A DNA stretch of 64,000 bases from Rhodobiaceae bacterium (GCA_003330885.1 CP030277.1:3212001-3276000), one strand, 5' to 3'; positions 1-10,297 are shown, numbered from the stretch's first letter. Numbers and translations: made by a program. The notes: generated from the letters alone by a model not told the origin.

Positions 1-2053
1 ATTGCGCGATCTCCACACGCTGTTTTGGATCGCCAAATATGTTTATCGAGTCAAAAAACCAAGCGACCTGGTGAAGGCCGGTGTCTTCAGCCGACAGGAA
101 TACAATCTCTTCCGCAAGGCGGAGGATTTCCTTTGGGCTGTGCGCTGCGAGCTGCACTTTGTCACGGGCCGGGCCGAAGAACGCATCTCCTTTGATGTGC
201 AGACAGAAATGGCCGAGCTTCTGGGCTACCAGGAACATCGTGGCCTGCGCGGCGTTGAACGTTTCATGAAGCACTATTTCCTGGTGGCGAAAGATGTAGG
301 CGACCTCACCCGCATTCTCTGTTCTATCCTCGAGGATCAGGAGCAGAAGAAAAAACCGGGTATTGGCCGCTTCATGGCCGCGCTCCGCCGCAAGAAAGAT
401 GTGCAGGGCTTTGAAGTGGCTGCTGGGCGCCTTTCTGTGAAAAGCGAAAGCTTCTTCGAAGAAGACCCGGTCAATATTTTGCGGCTCTTCCATGTGGTGG
501 ATGAGCATGGGCTCCAGATCCATCCAAAGGCGCTGCAGCTGCTCACCCGCTCGATGAAACTGATCGATGCGAAATTGCGCAAAAATGAAGAGGCGAACCG
601 TCTCTTCCGGGAAATCCTGACATCGCGGAAAAACCCGGAACGCACTTTGCGGAAAATGAATGAGGCAGGCGTGCTCGGCCGCTTTGTGCCGGACTTCGGG
701 CGCATCGTCGCACTGATGCAGTTCAACATGTATCACCACTACACCGCAGATGAGCATCTGATCCGCGCCATCGGCATCCTGTCAGAAATTGAGCGCGGCG
801 ACTTGGCGGAAGAATATCCGCTGGCAAATGAACTCATGTCGAAGACGGGCAAGCGCGACGTGCTCTTTGTCGCCATGTTCCTTCATGATATTGCCAAAGG
901 CCGTCCGGAAGATCATTCCGAAGCAGGCGCTGCCATTGCCCGCAAACTCTGTCCACGGCTTGGCATGAGCAAGGGCGACACGGAGACCGTTGCCTGGCTG
1001 GTGGAAAACCATCTGGTGATGAGCGACATCGCCCAGAAGCGCGATCTGTCCGATCCAAAAACCATCCAGGATTTTGCAAACATCGTGCAAAGCCCCGAGC
1101 GCCTGAAACTACTATTGGTGCTGACCGTAGCCGACATCAAGGCCGTGGGTCCCGGCACCTGGAACGGCTGGAAGGCGCAGCTTCTGCGCGAACTATATTT
1201 CGAAACCGAAGGCGTGCTGTCCGGTGAGACGAGCGTCAATCGCGAAGGTCGCATCGCTGTGGCCAAAGAAGCGCTCGCAGCAGCATTGGAAGGCGATTGG
1301 CCGAAAACGCGGATCGACACCCAATTGCGGCGTCACTCGCCGGGCTATTGGCTGGGTTTTGATACCGACGCTCATGTGCGCCATGCGACCCTCATGTGGG
1401 AAGGACGCGAAGAACCGTTGGTGGTGGAGGCACGCCCCGATACCGAGCGGGCTGTAACAGAGATTACGCTCTTCACTCAGGATCACCCGGGTCTCTTCTC
1501 GCGCTTTGCGGGCGCCTGCGCGGCAGGCGGCGTCACCATTGTGGATGCCAAAATTTTCACGACCCGCGATGGCATGGCGCTTGATACGCTCTGGGTGCAG
1601 GACGATCAGAAAACGGCCCTTCGCGAACCCCGTCGGCTGGATCGCCTCGAAGACACGATCCGCAAAGTGCTGGCGGGAGACATTTTGCCGCCCGATGCTA
1701 TTGAACAACGCAACAAGCGGCAAAGCATGCTCGATGCCTTCACCATTGCCCCCAATGTCTATATCGACAATGAGGCGTCAGAAGAGTTCACGGTGATTGA
1801 GGTAAACGGTCTCGACAGGCCGGGCCTCTTGCATGCGTTGACCCGCACCTTCTTCCACCTGGGTCTCACCATTGGCTCCGCCCATATTGCGACCTTCGGG
1901 GAGCGGGCGGTGGACGTATTTTACGTCAAGGACCTGATCGGTCAGAAAGTGACCAATACAAACAAGAAGAAGGCTGTGGAGCGTCAGCTGCTGGAAGCGC
2001 TGGAAAATCCGATCAAAAAATCTCGTCCCCAAAAACGGGAAGTGGCCGCCTAG
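1..2053 (+). CDS. glnD: [Protein-PII] uridylyltransferase/uridylyl-removing enzyme, 5' truncated
   Basis: Bifunctional nitrogen sensor that adds UMP to PII proteins at low glutamine and removes it at high glutamine. The window opens inside the gene. The first residues visible (LRDLHTLFWIAKY) match the region just after the nucleotidyltransferase core, so roughly 250 N-terminal residues are missing. The PII-type nucleotidyltransferase linker is followed by an HD domain (MFLHDIAKG near visible residue 295), which carries the uridylyl-removing activity, and by two C-terminal ACT domains (about residues 490-570 and 605-680, the second opening with VIEVNGLDRPGLLHALT). The gene ends 80 bp before murJ on the same strand, the usual glnD-murJ-trpS neighbourhood of alphaproteobacteria. 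The true start is outside the window; identity is secure. Confidence 0.95.
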   Translation, partial: LRDLHTLFWIAKYVYRVKKPSDLVKAGVFSRQEYNLFRKAEDFLWAVRCELHFVTGRAEERISFDVQTEMAELLGYQEHRGLRGVERFMKHYFLVAKDVGDLTRILCSILEDQEQKKKPGIGRFMAALRRKKDVQGFEVAAGRLSVKSESFFEEDPVNILRLFHVVDEHGLQIHPKALQLLTRSMKLIDAKLRKNEEANRLFREILTSRKNPERTLRKMNEAGVLGRFVPDFGRIVALMQFNMYHHYTADEHLIRAIGILSEIERGDLAEEYPLANELMSKTGKRDVLFVAMFLHDIAKGRPEDHSEAGAAIARKLCPRLGMSKGDTETVAWLVENHLVMSDIAQKRDLSDPKTIQDFANIVQSPERLKLLLVLTVADIKAVGPGTWNGWKAQLLRELYFETEGVLSGETSVNREGRIAVAKEALAAALEGDWPKTRIDTQLRRHSPGYWLGFDTDAHVRHATLMWEGREEPLVVEARPDTERAVTEITLFTQDHPGLFSRFAGACAAGGVTIVDAKIFTTRDGMALDTLWVQDDQKTALREPRRLDRLEDTIRKVLAGDILPPDAIEQRNKRQSMLDAFTIAPNVYIDNEASEEFTVIEVNGLDRPGLLHALTRTFFHLGLTIGSAHIATFGERAVDVFYVKDLIGQKVTNTNKKKAVERQLLEALENPIKKSRPQKREVAA

Positions 2054-2133
2054 GGGTCATCGCCCTTTCCTAATTGGGGTGAAGCGGTACTCTCACAGCA
2101 ATCGAATCGCCGCACCGGAGTTGAAGCGCCCTC

Positions 2134-3675
2134 ATGAACCTTGTCCGATCTGCCATGACTGTGGGCGGCATGACCATGATAAGCCGGGTGCTGGGCTTCA
2201 TCCGGGACATCTTCATTGCGGGCGTGTTGGGAACAGGCCCCATTGCGGACGCCTTTTTTGTCGCGTTCAAATTTCCGAACCTCTTTCGGCGCCTCTTTGC
2301 AGAAGGGGCGTTTAACTCCGCCTTTGTGCCGCTCTTTGCCAAACGCCTGGAAGGCGAAGGGGAGGCCTCTGCCAAACGTTTTGCGGAAGAAGCCCTGTCT
2401 GTCCTGCTGACGACACTCATTCTTCTCACGCTCGCCGCCCAGTTGGCCATGCCCTGGCTCATGTATGTGATCGCCCCGGGCTTTGCCGATACGCCGGACA
2501 AGTTTGAGATGGGCATTCTCTTTACCCGGGTTGCCTTCCCCTACCTCATGTTCATGTCACTGGTCGCACTCCTGTCTGCCGTACTGAACTCGGTGGGTCG
2601 GTTTACAGCCGCGGCCGCCGCGCCCATCTTGCTCAACATTGTGCTGATCGCGGCCATCTGGTTTGCAGCGCCTCATTTTGAGAACCCGGGCCTCGTTCTT
2701 TCTTGGGGTGTCGCCATAGCCGGTGCTGCGCAGTTCACCATGATGATGATTGCAGTGAGACGCGCGGGCTTTTCCATTCGTCTGCGCTTGCCCCGCATGA
2801 CGCCTGGTGTGAAGCGGCTAATCACCCTTGGCATTCCCGGTGTGATTGCAGGCGGCATCACACAGATCAATCTCCTAATCGGCTCCATTATTGCGAGCCT
2901 GCAGGATGGCGCTGTGTCGCTCCTCTATTATGCGGACCGCATTTACCAATTGCCTCTGGGCGTGGTGGGCATTGCCATTGGCATTGTGCTGCTGCCGGAT
3001 CTTTCAAGACGCCTTAGGGCAGACGATACGAGCGGCGCCAATAATGCGCAGAACCGGGCCTTTGAATTTGCCATGTTGCTGACGGTGCCTGCCTCCGTGG
3101 CGCTTGCGGTGATCCCCGCCCCGATCATTCAGGCTCTGTTTGAGCGCGGTGCCTTTACGGCAGCTGATACCGCTGGCACGGCGCTGGCACTCTCAGCCTT
3201 TGCCATTGGTCTGCCAGCCTTTGTGTTGACCAAAGTCTTTTCGCCCGGCTTCTTTGCCCGCGAGGACACGGTAACGCCCATGCGTTATGCGGCGATCGGT
3301 ATCGCGGTCAATATTACCGGCTCCCTCATCCTCTTCTATTGGATTGGATATGTGGGCATTGCGCTGGCAACCTCAGCAGCCGCCTGGGTCAATGCGGCAC
3401 TGCTTGGGGGCCGCCTCATGAGTGAAGGCCATTACCAGATGGATGTCAGATTGAAGTCTCGCCTCCCACGGCTTCTGGCCTCGTCTGCGGCCATGGGCAT
3501 CGGCCTTTGGTATGGAACGGAAATCGCTGCGCCCTATCTAGCGGCGAGCTTCTGGGAAAGCATCCTCGCGCTTGGCGCCTTGATCGCGGGAGGCGGGCTC
3601 TTGCTCGGGCTCGCCATTATCGCGACCGGCACAGCCCATATGAGCGAGCTGAAGGCCATGTTCCGCCGCAGCTGA
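2134..3675 (+). CDS. murJ: Lipid II flippase MurJ (MviN)
   Basis: Inner-membrane flippase of the MOP superfamily that moves lipid II to the periplasm for peptidoglycan synthesis. The 513-residue product is almost wholly hydrophobic, consistent with about 14 membrane segments. The N-terminal region has the family pattern: MTMISRVLGFIRDI, then FFVAFKFPNLFRRLFAEGAF, which holds the central-cavity arginines. ATG 2134 gives the standard N-terminus (MNLVRSAMTVGG). Length is typical. It lies between glnD and trpS; the 272-bp spacer to trpS holds two palindromic repeat copies, so trpS may have its own transcript. Confidence 0.95.
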   Translation: MNLVRSAMTVGGMTMISRVLGFIRDIFIAGVLGTGPIADAFFVAFKFPNLFRRLFAEGAFNSAFVPLFAKRLEGEGEASAKRFAEEALSVLLTTLILLTLAAQLAMPWLMYVIAPGFADTPDKFEMGILFTRVAFPYLMFMSLVALLSAVLNSVGRFTAAAAAPILLNIVLIAAIWFAAPHFENPGLVLSWGVAIAGAAQFTMMMIAVRRAGFSIRLRLPRMTPGVKRLITLGIPGVIAGGITQINLLIGSIIASLQDGAVSLLYYADRIYQLPLGVVGIAIGIVLLPDLSRRLRADDTSGANNAQNRAFEFAMLLTVPASVALAVIPAPIIQALFERGAFTAADTAGTALALSAFAIGLPAFVLTKVFSPGFFAREDTVTPMRYAAIGIAVNITGSLILFYWIGYVGIALATSAAAWVNAALLGGRLMSEGHYQMDVRLKSRLPRLLASSAAMGIGLWYGTEIAAPYLAASFWESILALGALIAGGGLLLGLAIIATGTAHMSELKAMFRRS

Positions 3676-3734
3676 TAGCCAAAAAAGTGCACTCAGGGGA
3701 TTGCACGGACTTTCAGAGCAGCGCATACCCTCCT

Positions 3735-3815
3735 GAAGCGTCTCCAGGGTGAGGGCGTCGCACCATTGGTGTGAGCGATGCCTGAACGTGAGCCCGGTTT
3801 TCAGTCCGGAAACGC
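3735..3815 (+). repeat. Palindromic intergenic element, class A, diverged copy
   Basis: The left end (GCGTCTCCAG) and right end (CAGTCCGGAAACGCG) match the element family found six more times in this window, but the interior is longer and has its own GTGAGGGCGTCGCACC-like pairing. Outer arms GCGTcTCC and GGAAACGC pair with one mismatch. It sits downstream of murJ in plus orientation. This is the least regular copy and may be a composite. Confidence 0.5.
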
Positions 3816-3855
3816 GACGAAATAAGAGCTTGTCGCGGTCCAAAGCGACAGCAGC

Positions 3856-3905
3856 AAAGCGCTTCCAGGCGAAGTGTGTGCGGTTCGCCGCCCAGGAAAC
3901 GCCAC
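3856..3905 (+). repeat. Palindromic intergenic element, class A
   Basis: Outer arms GCGCTTCC / GGAAACGC (one mismatch) enclose inner arms GCGAA / TTCGC. It has the same layout and spacing as the copies at 7754, 11768, 37752, 38430 and 52982. It ends about 40 bp before the trpS start, so it lies in the trpS leader if transcription starts upstream. Confidence 0.7.
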
Positions 3906-3947
3906 GAGAGAGAAAGCGCGATGAGAGAGCAAGGATGAGCAGAACAA

Positions 3948-4964
3948 ATGGAACAGCCAACTAATCGTGTGTTTTCTGGGGTTCAACCCACCGGAAATCT
4001 GCATCTCGGAAACTATCTGGGCGCGATCCGCAATTTCGTCGGTCTGCAGGAGACCCATGAATGCATCTATTGCGTTGTGGATATGCATGCGATCACGGTC
4101 TGGCAGGATCCAAAGGAATTGGCGCACAACACCCGTGAAGTGGCTGCCGCCTATATCGCTGCCGGTGTTGATGCAGAGAAACAGGTCATCTTCAACCAGT
4201 CCAAAGTGTCCGCCCATGGGGAACTCACCTGGGTGCTGAACTGCGTGGCGCGCATGGGTTGGCTGAACCGCATGACCCAGTTCAAAGAGAAGGCAGGCAA
4301 AAATCGCGAGAATGCGTCCGTCGGACTCTACGACTACCCTGTGCTGATGGCGGCGGACATTTTGGCCTATCGCGCTACCCATGTGCCGGTCGGCGATGAT
4401 CAGAAGCAGCATCTGGAACTCGCTCGCGACATTGCCCAGAAGTTCAACAATGATTTTGGAGCGTTCGGCGGCGAAGACTTTTTCCCCTTGCCAGAGCCGC
4501 TGATTATGGGCGCGGCCACGCGGGTCATGAGCCTGCGCGATGGCTCAAAGAAAATGTCCAAGTCAGATCCTTCAGACATGAGCCGGATCACCTTGACGGA
4601 TTCCGCCGATGACATTGCAAAAAAAATCCGCAAAGCGCGCACGGATCCTGAGCCTTTGCCGTCAGAGCTTGACGGCCTTAAAGAACGTCCGGAGGCGGAC
4701 AATCTTGTGGGCATCTATGCGGCGCTCGCAGACATGACAAAAGAAGCAGTGCTTCAGGAACATGGCGGGTCACAATTCTCAAGTTTCAAGCCAGCTCTCG
4801 CAGATCTTGCCAATGAGAAGCTCTCACCGATTACCGGTGAGATGGCCCGCCTGATGGACGACACGGCTTACATTGATACAGTCCTTAAGAATGGCGGTGA
4901 GCGTGCAGATGCAATCGCACAGCCGATCCTTTCGCGGGTTAAAGAGATTGTTGGGTTTATCTAA
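3948..4964 (+). CDS. trpS: Tryptophanyl-tRNA synthetase
   Basis: Class Ic aminoacyl-tRNA synthetase charging tRNA-Trp in the cytoplasm. The HIGH-type motif is visible at residues 14-25 ([12 protein letters not shown]), and the KMSKS motif near residue 202 ([10 protein letters not shown]). Conserved [15 protein letters not shown] lies between them. At 338 residues the length is normal. ATG 3948 begins [16 protein letters not shown], which places the first strand correctly. The gene is followed by a long nested inverted repeat and then kdsA. Confidence 0.97.
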   Translation: MEQPTNRVFSGVQPTGNLHLGNYLGAIRNFVGLQETHECIYCVVDMHAITVWQDPKELAHNTREVAAAYIAAGVDAEKQVIFNQSKVSAHGELTWVLNCVARMGWLNRMTQFKEKAGKNRENASVGLYDYPVLMAADILAYRATHVPVGDDQKQHLELARDIAQKFNNDFGAFGGEDFFPLPEPLIMGAATRVMSLRDGSKKMSKSDPSDMSRITLTDSADDIAKKIRKARTDPEPLPSELDGLKERPEADNLVGIYAALADMTKEAVLQEHGGSQFSSFKPALADLANEKLSPITGEMARLMDDTAYIDTVLKNGGERADAIAQPILSRVKEIVGFI

Positions 4965-5060
4965 GGCAGTTACGTTTCAGGCTAGACACATTTGTCGAAA
5001 AGCGCGTTCGAGCCACAAGCGAGAGATAGCGCTTTTCGATGCCGATTAAACGTAAGTGCC
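4965..5060. other. Long nested inverted repeat between trpS and kdsA
   Basis: Outer arms 4965-4977 (GGCAGTTACGTTT) and 5048-5060 (AAACGTAAGTGCC) pair with a single mismatch. Inside, 4994-5005 (GTCGAAAAGCGC) pairs with 5029-5040 (GCGCTTTTCGAT) apart from one end G-T. There is no clean T-run after it, so a simple intrinsic terminator is doubtful. It starts directly after the trpS stop codon. It could be a transcript-end structure or a further intergenic element type. Confidence 0.6.
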
Positions 5061-5080
5061 TCAAGGCGTGGTGCGCCTGA

Positions 5081-5938
<858 letters not shown>

Positions 5939-6061
5939 GCCAGTTCTTGGCCATTCCGGCTTTTTGACCATTTGGTGGCAAAGCTTGAACAAGCTGGTTA
6001 AAGCGCCCACATTTTATGGGAACCCAACCTTGTTTAGAAAATGGGTAACAAAGGAAGCCTC

Positions 6062-7093
6062 ATGACCCTCCGTGATACGCTCGGTGGTTACAAAGATCGT
6101 CTGAAACACCGCTGGATGTACCGCAAAGGCGGCTCCTTCCCCTCGTTCAAGATCGGCAATATCGGACGGTTCTTTAAAGGCGGTGCCGCACGTAAAACAG
6201 GCATCGGCGTCCTGGTATTTCTCTTTCTCTACTATGTGGCCGGTGGTCTTTGGATCAATGACATTGAAGACGATCCGAACTTCCGTCCGGCTGCAGAAGA
6301 TATCGTGCCCGGCGGGTCTCATGCTGTGGCGATGACAGCAGCGCTCATTCAGCGGGAAGTAAATGACAAGCGCTGGACCTCGAACGACCCATGGTTTGTG
6401 CCGTCGGCCTTCCTCGACAATATGCCGAACTATCAGCAGGGTGTGGTCTCAGCATTGGCGCGCTTCTCTTTTGAACTCACTGACCAATTGGGTCGCACGC
6501 GCGGCTCCAGCCAGGCGGATCCGGATCTGCAATCGGCCTCTGGCCTCCTGCAATATGCGGGCGACGTTTGGGTCTGGGACCCGTCCGTTTCACTGATGCC
6601 CCGCGCGTCATCGGAAGCGCAATACCGCGAAGCCCGCAGTGCACTGCTCAAATACAATGTGCGTCTGGCCGCAGGCGAAGCAGTGTTTGAACGCCGCGGC
6701 GATAACCTCATGGCAACCCTTGACCGCATCGCACTCGACATCGGGTCGTCATCTGCTGTGCTGGACCAAGCTGTCGTCGAGAACTCCGGCAGCTTCATCG
6801 ACACCTCTGCAGACGATCACTTCTATAATGTGAAGGGTCAGCTCTATGCCTACTACTTGTTGCTGGATGCACTGGGAAAAGATTTTGACACGCTCATCAC
6901 GGAGCGCGAGCTGAACACTGCCTGGGAGCAGATGCTCGACAGCATGCTGAAAGCCGCCATGCTCTCTCCCATGGTTGTGGTGAACGGTGCGCCCGACGCA
7001 CAAATTCAGCCAAGCCATCTGGCCTCGCAGGGCTTCTATCTGTTGCGCGCCCGCACCCAACTTCGCGAAATCACGAACATTCTTTTGAAGTAA
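6062..7093 (+). CDS. DUF2333 family membrane-anchored protein
   Basis: Function unknown. The product (343 residues from ATG 6062) has a basic N-terminal cytoplasmic stretch of about 45 residues, one membrane segment (GIGVLVFLFLYYVAGGLWI, roughly residues 47-65), then a long soluble, probably periplasmic domain with conserved WTSNDPWFVP, DNMPNYQQG and DDHFYNVKGQLYAYY blocks typical of DUF2333. ATG 6062 has AAGGAAG at good spacing; the in-frame ATG 6041 is weaker. It lies 123 bp after kdsA on the same strand, so an envelope role is a reasonable guess, but nothing in the sequence shows catalysis. Confidence 0.8.
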   Translation: MTLRDTLGGYKDRLKHRWMYRKGGSFPSFKIGNIGRFFKGGAARKTGIGVLVFLFLYYVAGGLWINDIEDDPNFRPAAEDIVPGGSHAVAMTAALIQREVNDKRWTSNDPWFVPSAFLDNMPNYQQGVVSALARFSFELTDQLGRTRGSSQADPDLQSASGLLQYAGDVWVWDPSVSLMPRASSEAQYREARSALLKYNVRLAAGEAVFERRGDNLMATLDRIALDIGSSSAVLDQAVVENSGSFIDTSADDHFYNVKGQLYAYYLLLDALGKDFDTLITERELNTAWEQMLDSMLKAAMLSPMVVVNGAPDAQIQPSHLASQGFYLLRARTQLREITNILLK

Positions 7094-7145
7094 CGCTGAT
7101 TTGGTGCGTTTTTGGCCGTAGACGTGCCGCCTGACCGATGGCAGC

Positions 7146-7667
7146 ATGTCTGACATGACAGCCAAAGAAACAGAAATGGCGAAAGACACGGACGCTGCCC
7201 CTATCAAGCGGCGGAAGTTTCTGGTCGTCGTCGATGAGACCTCGGAATGCGAAGTGGCGATCCACTTTGCCGCGCGCCGCGCGCGCCACACAAAGGGTGG
7301 CCTCGTTTTACTGGCAGCGCTTGAGCCCGGCGGCTTTGAGCATTGGCTGGGTGTCGAAAACCTCATGAAAGAAGAGGCGCGGGAAGAAGCGGAACGCATT
7401 CTTCATCGTCATGCAGCCCGAGTGAATGAGGTATCGGGTCTCATGCCGGAGCTTGAAATCCGCGAAGGCACAAAATCAGATATCGTGAAGGCCATGATCA
7501 AGGAAGATCCTGCCATTTCCATTCTGGTGCTTGCAGCAGGCACCGGGAAAGAAGGCCCTGGCCCGCTGGTGCAGATGGCAGCTGCAGGCGTTGGGGCAGG
7601 TTTCTCCATCCCTGTGACCGTGGTGCCAGGATCTCTGTCGGAAGACGAAATCCACGATCTGGCGTGA
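7146..7667 (+). CDS. Universal stress protein family (UspA-like)
   Basis: Small cytoplasmic protein of 173 residues with a single Usp fold. It starts with RKFLVVVDETSECEVAIHFA (first strand and nucleotide-binding loop) and ends with ILVLAAGTGKEGPGPLV, a G-rich loop resembling the ATP-binding G2xG9G(S/T) motif, before a last strand IPVTVVPG. In many alphaproteobacteria a Usp gene sits next to a NifU-like gene exactly as here. Three in-frame ATGs (7146, 7155, 7176) are possible starts; I give the first. Confidence 0.85.
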   Translation: MSDMTAKETEMAKDTDAAPIKRRKFLVVVDETSECEVAIHFAARRARHTKGGLVLLAALEPGGFEHWLGVENLMKEEAREEAERILHRHAARVNEVSGLMPELEIREGTKSDIVKAMIKEDPAISILVLAAGTGKEGPGPLVQMAAAGVGAGFSIPVTVVPGSLSEDEIHDLA

Positions 7668-7753
7668 GTTTTTGCCTGTTTTAAGTGGATTTAGGTGCTG
7701 AAATACCTGAGCACGCTACTTGGGCTTGAATACCGGCGCCATTTCCGCCATTT

Positions 7754-7803
7754 AAAGCACTTCCAGGTGAAGTGGACCCGGTTCACCGTCCGGAAGTGCG
7801 ATA
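7754..7803 (+). repeat. Palindromic intergenic element, class A
   Basis: A very regular copy. Outer arms GCACTTCC / GGAAGTGC are perfectly complementary, and inner arms GTGAA / TTCAC are perfectly complementary. Compared with the other copies both stems have changed on both sides, i.e. compensatory changes. It lies between the Usp and NifU-like genes. Confidence 0.8.
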
Positions 7804-7881
7804 GTATAAAGATTAGAAACGGTCCAAAATCCCATGTCATCCAAGGGGTTATCCGACCCATCCCCTTCAAGGAGCAGGCGC

Positions 7882-8436
7882 ATGTTTATTCAGACGGAAT
7901 CAACGCCAAATCCCGCAACTCTCAAATTCCTGCCGGGCCAGGATGTGCTGGGCGACGGCCACGCGGCCGACTTCCCAAATGCAACCGCCGCTGAGCGCTC
8001 GCCGCTCGCCAAAGCGCTCTTTGAGGTCGATGGGGTCGCTGGCGTCTTCTTTGGCGCGGACTTTGTCACCATCACCAAAGGTGAGGTGGAATGGCAGCAT
8101 ATTAAGCCAGCCCTTCTCGGCGCCATCATGCAGCACTTCACCTCCGGCGCGCCTCTCATGACCGACAGCGCGGAAGCGGCGGACCCCAATGCGGTCACCG
8201 AAGACGATTCCGAGATCGTCGGCCAGATCAAAGAGCTGCTCGACACCCGTGTCCGCCCGGTCGTGGCGCAGGACGGGGGCGACATCACCTTTCAGGGCTT
8301 TGACAAAGGCATTGTCTATCTCAACATGGTTGGCGCCTGCGCAGGCTGCCCTGCCTCAACACAGACACTCAAGCACGGCGTTGAAAACATGTTGAAGCAT
8401 TTCGTGCCGGAAATCGAAGAAGTTCGAGCGGTTTAA
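7882..8436 (+). CDS. NifU-like Fe-S cluster scaffold/carrier (NfuA type)
   Basis: Assembles or delivers [4Fe-4S] clusters. The N-terminal Scaffold/Nfu domain (residues 1-90, MFIQTESTPNPATLKFLPG) is followed by the C-terminal NifU domain with the cluster-binding CxxC at C153 and C156 (GACAGCPAST). The 184-residue length is standard for the alphaproteobacterial form. ATG 7882 has AAGGAG upstream; reading further 5' would run into the repeat-bearing spacer. It is followed 33 bp later by the nitroreductase gene. Confidence 0.93.
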   Translation: MFIQTESTPNPATLKFLPGQDVLGDGHAADFPNATAAERSPLAKALFEVDGVAGVFFGADFVTITKGEVEWQHIKPALLGAIMQHFTSGAPLMTDSAEAADPNAVTEDDSEIVGQIKELLDTRVRPVVAQDGGDITFQGFDKGIVYLNMVGACAGCPASTQTLKHGVENMLKHFVPEIEEVRAV

Positions 8437-8469
8437 GCCGTCACAAAAAGACCAAGACAAGGAAAGACT

Positions 8470-9063
8470 ATGGGGACGTTGGACGGCGCAGCACTGGATA
8501 CAATTTTCCGGGATGCCAGATCATTTAATGCGTGGACGGATAAACCCGTTTCTGATGACACGCTGAAAGAATTGTACGACCTCATGAAAATGGGGCCGAC
8601 CAGCGCAAACTGTTCCCCCGCGCGTATTGTCTTTGTGCGCTCTGATGAAGCGAAAGAAAAGCTGATGCCAGCGCTCCTGCCGCAGAACCAGGGCAAGACC
8701 AAAGAGGCGCCTGCCTGCGCGATCATTGGCTATGACCTTGAGTTCTATGAAAAGATTCCCGAACTCTTTCCGCACAATCCGGACGCGCGCAACTGGTTTG
8801 CAGGCAACGATCCACTCATTCAGGAAACAGCCTTTCGCAACTCCAGCCTGCAAGGCGCCTATTTCATGATTGCCGCCCGCTCGCTGGGGCTGGATTGCGG
8901 ACCCATGTCCGGCTTCGATCCAGAGGCGGTCAACAAAACATTTTTCCCCGACGGCAAGGTGAAGGCGAACTTCATCTGCAATATCGGCTATGGCGACGCG
9001 GGTAGAGAAATGTTTGAACGCTCACCGCGCCTCGCCTTCGACGATGCCTGTTCTATCGTCTGA
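8470..9063 (+). CDS. Nitroreductase family, RutE/malonic semialdehyde reductase-like
   Basis: FMN-dependent NAD(P)H oxidoreductase of the RutE/HadB subfamily. Of 197 residues, the N-terminus has the FMN-contact pattern RSFNAWTDKPVSDDTL and PTSANCSPARIVFV, and the C-terminal half has GLDCGPMSGFD and FICNIGYGD. In E. coli RutE reduces malonic semialdehyde in pyrimidine degradation, but no other rut gene is visible here, so the substrate is open. AAGGAAAG precedes ATG 8470. It ends 23 bp before tsaB and may be co-transcribed. Confidence 0.88.
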   Translation: MGTLDGAALDTIFRDARSFNAWTDKPVSDDTLKELYDLMKMGPTSANCSPARIVFVRSDEAKEKLMPALLPQNQGKTKEAPACAIIGYDLEFYEKIPELFPHNPDARNWFAGNDPLIQETAFRNSSLQGAYFMIAARSLGLDCGPMSGFDPEAVNKTFFPDGKVKANFICNIGYGDAGREMFERSPRLAFDDACSIV

Positions 9064-9086
9064 TAACAGTCGCTGAACAAGAAAAC

Positions 9087-9785
9087 ATGACCTCACTTCT
9101 CGCCATCGATACCGGACAGGCCGCCTGTTCCGTTGCTCTGTGGCGCGACGGCGCTGTGGTTGCGCATCGCCTGTCGCCTATGCCCAAAGGCCATGCCGAA
9201 GCTCTGGTGCCTATGATCGAAGAGGTTCAGGCAGAAGCAGGGTTCACCTTTGAGGATCTCGATGCGTTTGCGGTAACAGTGGGCCCCGGCACTTTCACCG
9301 GGCTGCGAGTCGGCCTTGCGACCGCACGAGGCCTCGCGGTGGCAGCGGGCAAACCCCTGATCGGGGTCACAACATTGGAAGCCATCGCCTGGCCTGTGAG
9401 GCAAGAGGCAAAGGATGGTGCGGCAATCATCGCAACTTTTGATGCGCGGCGGAACGAAGCCTATCTTCAATGCTTCGCGGCAAGTGGCGCGAGGATCACA
9501 GAACCCGCTTTGGTGTCTCTGGATGAGGTAGCAGCCCATGTTCCCGATCAGGCTCTCATATGCGTCGGGACGGGTTCGGCGCTTGTGCGCGATCGGTTGA
9601 CGGCCCACGCCCACAATATTGGACTTTCTTCTGCCTCCCCACTGCCAGACGCGCGGGTGGTTGCAGAGATCGCGGCGGACCGCCCGGTAGACCCAGATAG
9701 ATTGCCAGGCCCCCTTTATCTGCGTGCGCCAGACGCAAAGCTGCCTGCCAAACCCTTAGCGGCGTCCCCCAGTGGTTTGTCGTGA
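9087..9785 (+). CDS. tsaB: tRNA N6-threonylcarbamoyladenosine biosynthesis protein TsaB
   Basis: Non-catalytic partner of TsaD in making t6A37 on ANN-decoding tRNAs. It is a 232-residue ASKHA-fold protein. The N-terminus LLAIDTGQAACSVALW and VTVGPGTFTGLRVGLATARGLA are diagnostic. It lacks the metal-binding histidines of TsaD. The last codons overlap rimI by four bases (GTGA), so translational coupling is likely. The following genes rimI and fur are the usual alphaproteobacterial neighbours. Confidence 0.93.
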   Translation: MTSLLAIDTGQAACSVALWRDGAVVAHRLSPMPKGHAEALVPMIEEVQAEAGFTFEDLDAFAVTVGPGTFTGLRVGLATARGLAVAAGKPLIGVTTLEAIAWPVRQEAKDGAAIIATFDARRNEAYLQCFAASGARITEPALVSLDEVAAHVPDQALICVGTGSALVRDRLTAHAHNIGLSSASPLPDARVVAEIAADRPVDPDRLPGPLYLRAPDAKLPAKPLAASPSGLS

Positions 9786-10234
9786 GCGACGCTCTTCGCA
9801 CAGAGCAGGTGAGCGTCGCCCATGCTGAGATATTGTCAGCTTTACACGGGCGCTGTTTCAGCGACGCCTGGTCACCCGAAAGCATGGCCTCGCTCTTTGC
9901 AACACCTGGCATGCTCGGTGTCATCGCGACCGAGCACGCATCGGATCAGCCTGTTGGTTTTGTCTTGATGCGCGCGATTGACGGTGAGGCTGAGATCCTC
10001 ACCATTGGTGTGCTGCCGGAGGCGCGCGGGACGGGCATTGGCACATTTCTTCTGGGGATAATGCTTGAAGAGGGGATCTCAACCGTCTTTCTTGATGTGG
10101 CGGAGGACAATGAGGCAGCTCTCAGACTCTATCGAAGCTCAGAATTTGAGGTGGTCGGTCGACGCGCCGCCTATTACAAGCGGGAAGATGGGACGCGTGT
10201 CGATTCCCTGACAATGAAGCGCGTCGTTGGGTGA
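9782..10234 (+). CDS. rimI: Ribosomal protein S18 alanine N-acetyltransferase-like GNAT
   Basis: GNAT-fold acetyltransferase of 150 residues. Acetyl-CoA is bound by the motif at about residues 78-95 (TIGVLPEARGTGIGTFLL, an RGxGxG pattern); the following DVAEDNEAALRLYRS and the late tyrosines (AAYYKRE) match RimI. It starts at GTG 9782, overlapping the tsaB stop. The tsaB-rimI pair is widely conserved, which supports the name; acetylation of S18 specifically is inferred from family. Confidence 0.9.
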   Translation: MSDALRTEQVSVAHAEILSALHGRCFSDAWSPESMASLFATPGMLGVIATEHASDQPVGFVLMRAIDGEAEILTIGVLPEARGTGIGTFLLGIMLEEGISTVFLDVAEDNEAALRLYRSSEFEVVGRRAAYYKREDGTRVDSLTMKRVVG

Positions 10235-10297
10235 CAAGGAAGACCCAAAAGACTAAACTTGAGAGACTTTCAACAGTGGCGGCCGGAACGACAAGAG

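Noticed and set aside
5004-5024. GTTCGAGCC resembling a tRNA T-loop between trpS and kdsA
   Set aside because: No acceptor or anticodon stem can be drawn around it; the bases belong to the nested inverted repeat.
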